Part shown: positions 10,591 to 19,853 of the stretch, in pieces
Layout of the letters: every line of letters begins with the position of its first letter
Numbering within the stretch: the first letter of the stretch is position 1
Source of the DNA: Catenaria anguillulae PL171
Lineage: Eukaryota > Blastocladiomycota > Blastocladiomycetes > Blastocladiales > Catenariaceae
Assembly (NCBI GenBank): GCA_002102555.1
Contig: MCFL01000297.1
Span: forward strand, 1 to 28,591
Direction of reading: 5' to 3'
DNA length: 28,591 nt
Position numbers and translations under genes: made by a program
Notes under the pieces: generated by a model
What the model was told of the DNA's origin: nothing
The model's database searches: none
The model's input: only the letters and a program-made list of their open reading frames with translations

Positions 10591-11487
10591 ATGGTCACAA
10601 AATTCGGGTCGTGGGATCATGGGCTTATCATCTTTTGTGGTGAGGGAGCAACTGGGAAGAGCAAGGTGTTCGAGGCAATCTCCTACTTTTCGCGCTCTTG
10701 GGACCATGGCGAGACAATCGCAAGAACGACGAGTGCAATGGTGGTCTCACGGCACAGTCGGAAAACAAGCGCGCCATCTTCAACAAGTGGGCTGGCGTTC
10801 TCGGATTCGTTGTGGACGAGATGAGCATGCTCGGTACGACATTTGCCTTTTCTCCTTCATGCTGGAAGCTGCGACTGAATGATTGTTTGCATGGGCGCGC
10901 GCCGATCATGCTCGGATCGAAATATACTTGCTGCGCATCTTTCGTGAGGACGTGGTCACTCCTTTCGGCGGCTGCATTGTCATGCTTATTGGCGACTTTT
11001 ATCAACTGCCCGCTGTCATGTCTTCCTCACTGTTTGTCAGTCTCAGGCGGCAACTCGCTCATGCTGCTGCCACATCAAGCATGTTGGACGAGTTTGATTT
11101 CAGTGCAGCTGCTTCGAGTTCGACCGCTGCTCCCGCGACTCTAGGTGCATTGGATCCTGACACCATCTTTGATTTTTCCGTCGCTGCAGCGGCGTGCACT
11201 CGCTCCAGGGCATGACGAGGGATGCGTTGGTCGTCGATTGGGCTGGGGCAAGTAAGTTGACGCAGGCCAGGTTGTATGTGCTTGTATCCCGCGTTCGCAC
11301 TGAGAAGTGTCTCTTGATTGATGGCGACGTGGAACGTGTTTCCGAAAAGTTTTGGGCGGGCTTCAACCCAGCCCCTGATGTAGGGGATGCGCAAAAGTTC
11401 CTGGACGACTTGGCTGCCAGGACAGATGCTAGCATGGCTACTGTAGCAGAGCTTTTGTTGACTGTGCCTGAGTGTATTGGTTCCTGA
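10591..11487 (+). pseudogene. PIF1-like helicase remnant, frameshifted and internally shortened
   Basis: Helicase motifs occur in the right order but in different frames. They are LIIFCGEGATGKSKV (Walker A, about 10623-10665), GFVVDEMSMLG (Walker B, about 10802-10835), FGGCIVMLIGDFYQLPAV (about 10965-11020), and HSLQGMT then LYVLVSRVRTEKCLL (about 11194-11315). This set is typical of the PIF1 family, which includes Helitron helicases and dispersed fungal PIF1-like genes. Only about 60 codons separate GDFYQLP from SLQGMT, whereas the family usually has roughly 200 or more, so the middle of the second RecA-like domain appears deleted. At least two frame changes or unproven introns are needed to join the blocks. 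I see no Rep (HUH) domain nearby. An active helicase is unlikely; a broken copy from a mobile or expanded family is the best reading. Confidence 0.65.
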
Positions 11488-11699
11488 ACTGATTACACGT
11501 TTAAGTCTGTGCGATGCTGAGACTTTTGGACTCTCTTATTGCACTCAAGAATATTGCTTGTCTCTAGAGTCTTAGTATTTGGACAAACAGTGTACGTAGG
11601 TATGAACGACATAACAAAAAGGGTACGGAAAAGTCCTTTGCTAACCTAAGTAGGACCGAGCAAACCAAATGGCAACATGGGGAAAAGAGAACTGGTGCG

Positions 11700-12606
11700 T
11701 CAATCACGACGTGCACGCTTGTTTGGCGACGATGGGCCGGGGCTTGAGGTGCTTGGGACTGGGGGCGGGCTCTGAGGCGACGGGAGAACTTCAAAAAAGT
11801 CCTTGGCGACAGTGGGAGCTTCAAAGTACAAGCCGGCCGGGAAACGTTCGATCACGCCTGCATCCAGGTGCAGGCCAGGCTCGTCGTCTGCTCCTTTAAA
11901 CAGGGGGGCCAACAGCGAGGATCTTCATGCCAGCCTGAAGCCAGCTGGCCGTGCTGCCCGCGGCAAACAAGCTGTGGAAAAGGTGGGTCAGTTTTCTGGT
12001 CTGGCTTCAATACAGTACTCGTTGACAAAACGAACAGTCTTGACGCGAACGTTGACCGACACTGCCACACGTTCCCCACTTGTGCTCGACACATTGCACT
12101 CGACCGTCAGGGTGGTCGTGCCCGGGCCGCTGGCAACCTGCGTAGTGCTGCTGCGCACTACGCCCACGACCGTCGCGACTACTGCGCCAGGGTTGTTGGT
12201 TGGACTGGGGGAGGGGTACTGGTTGAAGTCCTGTACCTGGCCGGTGAAGGCGCGCAGGCCTTCGGGTGCATTGTGCAAATGTTGCAGCTTCATGCCTTCC
12301 ACGCGCGTGTACATCGGGAGGGGAGTCTCCCCATCCCTGGCCCAGTGCGTCATGACGTTCCCCTTGCACAGGGTCGTGCGTTGCTGGCCTGGCATCTCTG
12401 TGTGGGAATGATCGACAAGCACGAACGCGTGCTTTACTTGTGCCGTCCTGCGCAATGTGGGAGGTGATCATGCCCGGCCCGCTGATGACAATGACGCCGT
12501 AGTTGTCTTGGGGCGTTCGTGTCTTGGCGGTGGGCGTCTTGGCCATGGGCTGGTCGTGGGAAGTGGACGAAGACGCGTCGTGGGCAGAGTGAAAGAAGTC
12601 CGACAT
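11700..12606 (-). CDS. Unrecognised family, tandem copy B (possible OB-fold-like protein)
   Basis: Three exons: 12606-12438, 12397-12019, 11971-11700. The introns are 40 nt (12437-12398) and 47 nt (12018-11972). One extra C in the six-base run at 11908-11903 breaks the frame; with five, the model gives 272 residues. The start is MSDFFHSAHDASSS and the tail is Pro/Ser-rich and basic (SSPNKRARRD). The middle is strand-rich: NPGAVVATVVGVVRS, TTTLTVECNV, RVAVSVNVRVKTVRF, then WLQAGMKILAVGPL. Alternating strands ending in a G-[IV]-x-V-x-G turn suggest an OB-type nucleic-acid-binding fold, but that is a weak structural guess. It aligns with copy A at 12643-13508 over TRVEG..., FNQY...TNN and the following strands. 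I assign no function. The basic tail could be a nuclear signal. Confidence 0.6.
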
Positions 12607-12642
12607 GGTGTGGGTATGTGCGTTACTGGGCGTTGCTTCGGG

Positions 12643-13508
12643 TCATTGGCGGTTGCCCCGTAGCAACCCAACGAGCGCGTGAGCGCGAGGCGGTTCTTTG
12701 AATGATCGGGCGCGGACGGGCACGATACTGATCAACGGAAACGGACGGAAGTCTTGGATGTTGACGTCCACGGACATGGTGACAAGACTCTCGCCCCTCT
12801 TGAGTATTGAGAAATCGGTCTGGTTGACGCCGGCGACAACGACAGAGCAAACACCTGCCAGTGGGTGATTGTTGGTGGTGTTCGGTACTTCATACTTGGT
12901 GTAATCGTTGAAGGCTAGGTTGAGATCAGCGACTTTTTCATGTCCAGATTGCGCAAACAAGACCTTGCCGCCTCCGACTCTGGTGAACTTGAGAGGCTGC
13001 TTGCCATAGTAGGTGACCGCAAGGGCGTATAGCCGAGATCAAAACAGGCCTGCAAAATCGACTGCCAAAGGACGCGAGTGTGAGCCTTTGTTGAGGGCCA
13101 CGAGCTGACATGGGGTACAAGCGTCAAGTCGGTGTTGCGTCTGCATTGATCGGCGGCGGCCAACACCAATTGCATACGTGCCGACTTCGCACGAGCCGTA
13201 CTGTATCCTTCAGGGCGGCGCGATTTGGAAGACACGGTGCGGCAGAACCCGAGAGGTTGTGATCAGGACGGTTATACCTGGACCTGGTCATCGGCAATCG
13301 GTTGGATCAGCAGGTCGGATGTACCTAGGTAGTGGGCCGGCCACGGGTTGAGCCAATCCGAGGAGGTTGGCTGGATTGCTCTGGGAGGAGGGGAGAGGTG
13401 GTGGGAGAGAGAGGACGTTGAGTTGAAACAGTCGACATAATAGTCGAAATGTGTGATCTCTGGTCTCTGGTTGGTTGTGTTGGAAACTGGAAAGGCCCGC
13501 CGATGCAT
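12643..13508 (-). CDS. Unrecognised family, tandem copy A (frame-broken)
   Basis: Exon 1 from ATG 13508 (MHRRAFPVSNTTNQRPEITH) to 13278 splices over a 77-nt intron (13277-13201) into YGSCEVGTYAIGVGRRRSMQ. An in-frame TGA near 13045 disappears if one T is removed from a TTTT run and one base is restored about 25 nt later, which yields LFDLGYTPLAVTYYGKQPLK. Downstream blocks KFTRVGGGKV, FNDYTKYEVPNTTNN and VCSVVVAGV match copy B's YTRVEGMKL, QDFNQYPSPSPTNN and VVATVVGVV. The copies are therefore tandem paralogues in the same orientation, 36 nt apart. Copy A lacks B's WLQAGMK region and basic tail, ending at LLRGNRQ, so it is shorter or truncated. It diverges from the aminopeptidase gene, with 82 nt between start codons. 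Function unknown; the start is tentative. Confidence 0.5.
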
Positions 13509-13590
13509 CCTCAGGCTCCATTGATGATGATTGATCCGCCCCAAACAATTGCTTAAACTGTCCAACTCGGACGTTTCTTCCTTAGGCCGC

Positions 13591-15807
13591 ATGCTCGCCA
13601 AACGTCACATGTCAAACACCGCCATGACCGATTCCACCACCGCCGCCACCGCCACCTACCCGGTGCCTCTGTGCCCGGACGACTCGACCTCGTTCGCCAA
13701 CACAGCCGCTGCCCGCACCACCCACGTGCACCTCGACCTGACTGCCGACTTTGCCGCCAAGCTGCTGCAGGGGTCGGTCACGCTGACAGTCGACCTGGCC
13801 AAGGGCGCTTCGCAAGTGATCCTCGACTCGTCCTTCCTCGACATCCACTCTGTGTTCCAAGTCACGGACAACCAAGGCGCCAACGCCACCCCGCTCGCCT
13901 ACACGGTGAAACCGAGGCACGACAAGTTTGGCGCGCCCATTGTCATTGACCTGCCCACGCCTGCCCTGGACGAGTCGTCGTCCGTCAAGATCCGCGTGGC
14001 CTATGCCACCACCAACAAGTGCACTGCGGGCCAATGGCTGACGCCGTCGCAAACCGTGGGCAAGGTTCATCCCTACTTTTTCACGCAATGCCAGGCCATT
14101 CACGCGCGGTCACTCTGCCCGTGCAAGACACGCCCTCGCTCAAGATCACCTACTCGGCCACCATCACGGTGCCCGAACCCTTGCGTGCGCTCATGTCGGC
14201 GCATCGCAAGGGCGATGAGCCCGCCGCCAAGCCGGGGTTTCAGGAGTTTTCATTTGACCAGCCCACCAGCATTCCCTCCTACTTGATCGCCATTGCCATT
14301 GGGAACATTGACGGCATTCAAGTCGGCCCGAGGACCACCGTGTTTTCCGAGCCCGAGGTTGTCAAGGCCGCGGCCGAGGAGTTTAAGGATACCGAAAAGA
14401 TCATTCAGGCGGGCGAAGAGATTGTCATGAAGTACGAGTGGGGCAACTACGATTTGCTCGTGTTGCCGTCGTCGTTCCCGTACGGTGGCATGGAGAACCC
14501 TTGCTTGACGTACGTACACGCTTGTGCTTCTCGGGGCTGTTTTCTTCTTGCTCGCATTTCTCACATTTTCTTGACATTTTTTTTCTACTTTTTGTTAGTT
14601 ACGTGACCCCGACACTGCTCGCCGGAGACAAGTCGCTCGTGGACGTGATCGTTCACGAATTTGCCCACAGCTACGCCGGGAATCTGGACCACCAAAGTCG
14701 TGGGCAGATTTTTGGTTGAACGAAGGCTGGTGTGTGTTCCTGGAACGCAAAATCATTGCCGCCTTGCACGGCGAGCCGCACCGCCAGTTTAACGCGCGCA
14801 TTGGCGAAAAGGCACTCAAGGAATCGGTCAACTTGTTTGGCCACGACACCCGTACACGTGCTTGTGCGTCAAGATGCACAATGTGGATCCTGACGACAGT
14901 TTTCGTCGGTGCCGTACGAGAAGGGCTTTGCCTTCTTGTATCATCGTACGCACGCTTTTTTCTTGCTCTTGCATTGTCCACCCATTTTGCCATGGCATTT
15001 GCGTGGTCATGTTGCTCACGTTCCTTGTGTCATTGACAGTCGAGCAACTCATTGGCGAAACCACCTTTGCCGCATTCACAAAGGCCTACTTCAAGACGTT
15101 TGCAGGCAAGTCGATTGACACAAACGATTTCCAGACCTTCTTGTTCCAGTTCCTGGACCATTACTTTGGCCCCGAGAAGGTGGACGACCTCAAAAAGAAG
15201 GTGGACTGGGACGCGTGGCTGCACCAACCCGGCATGCCGCCGTCGACAACAAGTACGGCGACGAGCTTGCGCGCCCATGCTTGGAACTGGCGCAAATGGG
15301 ACAAGGCGCGCGAGTTGCCCGCGGACGAGGTCAAGAAGCACTTTTCGGAGCAGGATATCCAGGCGTTTAGCGCCTTGCAAAAGGGTATGTGAGGGCTTTG
15401 TCTCCGGCCTTGTTTTTTGCTGTCCTTGTTACTCACGACACGACCCGGCCGCACCCGCGCCGCGGTGGTTCATTTTCTCATAGTCTTGCTGCTCGAAGAA
15501 ATCGACCAGCTCGCCCACTGCCGCACTCGCACCTCGCGCACATGGACGCGGTCTACCACTTGACATCGGCGCGGAACTGCGAGATCCGATTCCGTTGGCA
15601 CTTGATTGCCTGCGTGCGCACTATGCGCCCATTTACCCAGAAACATGCCAGTTCTTGGCCGAGGTTGGCCGCATGAAGTATGTGCGTCCGCTTTTCAGGT
15701 TGTTGAACAAGGCGGCGCGTGATATGGCCGTCGAGACGTTTGATAAGCTCAAGGATGGGTATCATCCGATTTGCGCCATGTTGGTCAAGAAGGATTTGGG
15801 CGTGTAG
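13591..15807 (+). CDS. LTA4H: Leukotriene A4 hydrolase/aminopeptidase (M1 metallopeptidase)
   Basis: Zinc aminopeptidase of the LTA4H subfamily; fungal members act mainly as cytosolic peptidases with a weaker epoxide hydrolase activity. Exons: 13591-14509, 14599-14945, 15040-15384, 15484-15807. Diagnostic blocks in order are [47 protein letters not shown], the zinc motif HEFAH followed by WLNEGW (third ligand Glu), [32 protein letters not shown] and [10 protein letters not shown]. The end LVKKDLGV matches the family C-terminus. About eight one-base breaks interrupt the frame, near 14113, 14690, 14850, 14901, 15242, 15297, 15519 and 15618. Correcting them gives 646 residues with all intron phases consistent, close to the family's 610-670. 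Because catalytic motifs are intact, I favour sequence errors over decay. ATGs at 13609 and 13624 are alternative starts. Confidence 0.88.
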
Positions 15808-16228
15808 TGTATGAGAATGGGCTGCGACCGGCCCAGCAGAACGGATGTATTATATAATGAGAGTATGGACATGAAATGGATCCACTTCTTGACATGGCTC
15901 GATGCTCGGGCGTTTTGGCCAATGCCAATTCCGGCTCCCTTGGCCCATTGGTGGCGTAGGTATACATACAGACACAGAATAGTGTCAACATTGCGGGTTG
16001 ACATGACTAGTTTTAACATACGAAAGTGTGAAAAGTGAAAAAGTTTGCTGCATATTGCCGTGACCACTTCAGTGCGCATTCCGCCGATCCACGGAATCCG
16101 ACTTTGGGACGACGCTCTCTTTGATTCGTTCAAAAGCCGCCAACCCCCCTTCTCTACAAACCGAACCTCTTGTCGCCTGTATCACACACTGCCAGTCAAC
16201 AGAGCCAAACAGCAACGAGAATCACACA
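15808..16228. other. Intergenic region with a TATA-like patch before the oxidase gene
   Basis: 421 nt between same-strand genes. A TATTATATAATG run near 15848-15859 is the strongest TATA-like element in the window but lies far (about 370 nt) from the oxidase ATG. The frame of the oxidase is open from about 16045 without an ATG, and those residues look non-homologous. I see no RNA gene here. Confidence 0.35.
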
Positions 16229-17663
16229 ATGCACACGACTCCCACCGCCCCACCATCGTCGTCCTTGGCGCCGGCGTCATTGGTCTGACGACAGCCGTGC
16301 TCCTGCAAGCCGCCGGCTGGTCCGTGACACTGGTTGCCGCACACGCGCCCGACTCGAACGCGCCCGAAGACGCTTCGCTGTTTGCGTCGCCCAAGGCTGG
16401 CGCGCACTGGCGGTCGACGGCCGACCCGGCTCATGCGCAGCACGTGCAAGCGGATCGCGTCACCCTGCAGGCTCTGCGTGGGCTCGTCAAAATCAAGGAG
16501 ACGGGCGTGATGCCGCTGTTGTCGATTGATGCGTATATGCCGGGAAGCAAAGAGTCGGAGGTGGCTAAAGGGGACGCAAGTGGCGAGGATGCTTTCAAGT
16601 TGCCGTGGTTCAAAGATGACGTTGAAGATTTCAAGTTGATGGATAAGGAGCTATTGCCGCCGACGTGTGACAAGGGGTTTTCGTACATGGCCTGTACGTC
16701 TTGTCGTTGGAGACTTGGGGAACGAGTGCCACCGCAGCTCACCTGCTGTGACTTGTCTTTATGTAGATTCCTTCAACACGCCGCGCTACCTTGGCTGGCT
16801 ATCGCGCCTGTTCCGTCGACTGGGCGGCAAGCTCGTCGTCAAGGAGGTTATTCACATTGACGAGGCGTACAGGCTTGGCAAGAGCTCGCACACGATTGTC
16901 GTCAACTGTACCGGACTCGGTGCACGAACATTGGGCGGCGTCGAGGACAAGGCCGTGTACCCGACGCGCGGTCAAATCGGTATGTACACAACTTGCACTT
17001 GTGCATTCATCCGCAGTGTTCTTTTCTCAATGTTGACTGAACCCTTGTGCATGCCCAGTTATTGTTCGGGCGCCTCACCTGAAATATACCATCACCCGCC
17101 TTGGGCCCAACGGCGTCTTTGACTATGTGATCCCGCGCGAAGACGGGCTCGTGATCCTTGGTGGCAAATACCAAGAGGGCAACTGGACCATGCAACCGGA
17201 CCCTGCCACGGCGCAACGCATCTTACGCAACGCCGTGCTCATCTGCCCACAGCTCCAAGAATTCCCCGGCCAGGAACTCAAGGTCATAGCACATCGCGTG
17301 GGTCTCCGACCCACGCGCAAGGGCGGCATTCGCATCGAGCCCGAGTGGCGGTCGCCTACGGTGAGCGAACGCGACACGTTTCGACGGACTTACTTGACGG
17401 TGCACAATTACGGCCACGGGGGCGGTGGATATCAGGGCAGTTGGGGGTCGGCAAAGCAAGTCCTTGAGTTGGTCGAGAGGCATGCCATGGGCCCACTGTC
17501 GGCGGCGCCGGCACCTGCTGAACTGTCCATGACGCCGCCCGCCTCGCCAAAGAAGAAGGGCGGGGCAGGCGTCGGCGGCCACAGAAAGGTTGCGGGGATC
17601 AAGACGTACGATGAAGCCATGCGCAGGGTGCTGGCTGTGGGAAGCATGAGGTCGCGCTTGTGA
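16229..17663 (+). CDS. DAO: D-amino-acid oxidase, peroxisomal
   Basis: FAD enzyme that oxidatively deaminates D-amino acids to 2-oxo acids, ammonia and H2O2. Exons: 16229-16693, 16767-16979, 17059-17663. The N-terminal dinucleotide fold is TIVVLGAGVIGLTTA. Later family blocks are NTPRYLGWLSRLF, VVNCTGLGARTL, YPTRGQI, YVIPREDGLVILGG, GLRPTRKGGIRIE (substrate-carboxylate Arg) and HNYGHGGGGYQGSWG (FAD loop). The C-terminus SRL is a PTS1 peroxisomal signal. Between the catalytic end and the tail lies an inserted Ala/Pro/Lys/Gly segment (about 50 residues). ATG 16229 is one base out of frame with the Rossmann motif; one extra C in the CCCC run at about 16248 would join MHTTPTA to PTIVVLGAG and make the total divisible by three (427 residues). 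D-aspartate oxidase is the close alternative. Confidence 0.9.
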
Positions 17664-17980
17664 GATGTCTGCGTCGGTCGCATGGCAAGTTGTGCCGCCG
17701 GTCGTCGGCGACCTTTGAAATGGGAAGAAGCATGTGTACATTGAACCTCTGTTGACGCTTTGCCCGATTGCATACAAATGAATTCATACATCTGTACGCT
17801 GTCCGCTTGTCTTGCGTGTGTGGCAAAATGGTGCGAGACAGTTTCTTCTGCGCGATCCGATGCGGATCGAGGCTCGAAATCCATCAGCAGACCGTGATGG
17901 GCGAGTGAGTGGACGTCGAACTCAGAGTCATGGTTGACGCTCAAACGCAATGCACTTGACCCACTCAATGACCCGCTGCA
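17664..17980. other. Intergenic region between the oxidase and HAT1
   Basis: 317 nt containing the oxidase 3' end and the HAT1 promoter. No further gene, repeat or clear core promoter element is visible. Confidence 0.35.
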
Positions 17981-19600
17981 ATGAGCTCTGGTAGGCCTCG
18001 ACTATGTCCCCACCTGGATCCTCGTGTGTGCCCCTCGCCACCGTGGCCGTCCGTCTTGCACACCATATCGAATCTCATGCTCTTGACACTGATCACGCTG
18101 CCTCCTGCCCGACCCACACACATGCTCTGGCCCGATTGCTTGCCTTCACTCTGCAGACGCACTCGTCGACACCCGCGCCCGCGCCACGCTCGGCGACTGG
18201 CGTGCCCCGTCCAACGACATGGTCACGATCGAGCTCGTCCGGTCGCCCGCCTGGACGCCTGCGCTATCGTCGTCGAACAGCAAAAACAAGGAAACCGATG
18301 ACGAACAGCTCTCGCACAAGTTTCATCCGACATTCACGTACCCGTTCTACGGCGATGACCAAGAAGTCATTGGGTACCGTGACCCCAAAGTCACACTCAT
18401 GTACTCTGCATCGTCCATGTCGGTCATGGTGTCGTCAACGTTTAAGGAAAAGCATCCGACAGACGCCACGGTCGATTTGGTGCAGCCGCTGCTCGAGTAC
18501 TTACCGCAAGGTTCGCGCTGCTGTGTTGGTCATGTCGTCGATATGGATGGCTCACTTTTTTTCATTTGCAACAGACCTAATTCACGACCAAGCCAAATTC
18601 GCGGCTCTGTTGCGGACCGATGCCTCGGCGACCACAGCCCCACGGGCGAAAAAGTTCTCGAATACACATTGCCCGGATGCGGCCTCGACGTGTTTGAAGT
18701 GTACTCGTGCCGCTTCTCCACACCAAACTTCACCCGCCTGTACGACCGGCTCAAAATCCTGACCATGCTCTTTATCGAAGCCGCGACGCCTGCCGAGACA
18801 GACGATCCGCACTGGGACTTTTTGATCGTGTATCGACGCCCGTCGTCGTCGTCAAACGGCAACGGGGCTTCCGGGGCGGCGGCTTTGCGCGCGAGTTCAT
18901 TGCCATGGTGTCGCTCTACTCGTTTTTCATGTACCCAGAGGGCGTGCGGCGGCGCCTTTCGCAAGTGCTCGTGCTGCCGCCATACCAGCGCAAGGGCCAT
19001 GCGCGGCGTCTGTACGAGTATGTGCTCGAGACGTGTGTACGGAACGCAGAAGTGCGGCAGTTGACCATTGAGGATCCCAGTGAGGCCATGGATGTGGTCC
19101 GGGATTTGGGCGATTTGCATTACCTGGTGCGCAACAATCACGGCGGCGTGTGGGCGCTAGCTGCGGCGGGATTGGCGACGGAGGAAGACGACGAAGAGGC
19201 GGACCCAAAGACCTCTGCGTCGACGCCGTCAAGACCCGGATCGTCCATGTCGTCGTCGTCTTCGCCGGCAACACCCGGAAAAGTCGGACGCGACCCGCGC
19301 GTGCTGTGCTCGCACGCGGCAAAGGTGGCGGCTTTGGCGCAGCTCACGACAAAGTGGAAGCTGCATTCGCGACAAGCCGAAAGGTTGTACGAGATGCTGG
19401 TGCTGCGCGAGATGCGTGCGCGGTCCAACGAAGGGTATCGGCTCATGGTCAAAGCCAGGATTTTCAGGCAGAACAAGGATGCGTTGATGCTCTTGGAGGA
19501 TCAGCGCGAGCGCACGGAAAAGATTCACGAGACGTACCAAGCAGTGTTGGACGAGTATCGTGAGAGGTTGAGGGGATTGGTCAAGATTTTGGGGCGTTGA
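17981..19600 (+). CDS. HAT1: Histone acetyltransferase type B catalytic subunit
   Basis: Acetylates newly made histone H4 (Lys5/Lys12 in known members) before chromatin assembly, usually with an RbAp46/Hat2 partner. A 10-nt first exon (17981-17990, ATG AGC TCT G) joins across a 166-nt intron to 18157-18510; a 64-nt intron precedes 18575-19600. Blocks in order: LGDWRAPSNDMVTIELVRSP, TYPFYGDDQEVIGY, FEVYSCRF, LTMLFIEAATP, SLYSFFMYPEG, then the GNAT acetyl-CoA loop VLPPYQRKGHARRLYEYV and TIEDPSEAMDVVRDLGD. The C-terminal helical region starts at QLTTKWKLHSRQAERLYEM. An acidic/Ser-rich insert (EEDDEEADPKTSAS onward) separates the two parts. Two frame breaks occur, near 18645 (CCCC) and 18890; length is about 462 residues. 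Confidence 0.9.
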
Positions 19601-19853
19601 CAGTGCGAGGCGTGATCAAGTGGGTCGGTTGTTGTTGTATTGTTCATCATTCCGGTATTTATTTGTCTGTCTTTACGGACGAAGATATGAAATGGCTCAA
19701 TGTGAGGCAGATCGACGGACTGATGGTTTGTTTGCACCAGGAACTGCATTGACTCGACTCGGTACGTCTGATTCAGACCAATGCAATGAATCTGCAGTAT
19801 CCAATAAATCAGCACAACACTTTGCAATTCATCGACTCAACTAGTACACCGCC

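Noticed and set aside
10268-10707. Minus-strand open frames over the helicase upstream region
   Set aside because: No motif, no homology and no plausible intron structure; likely shadows.
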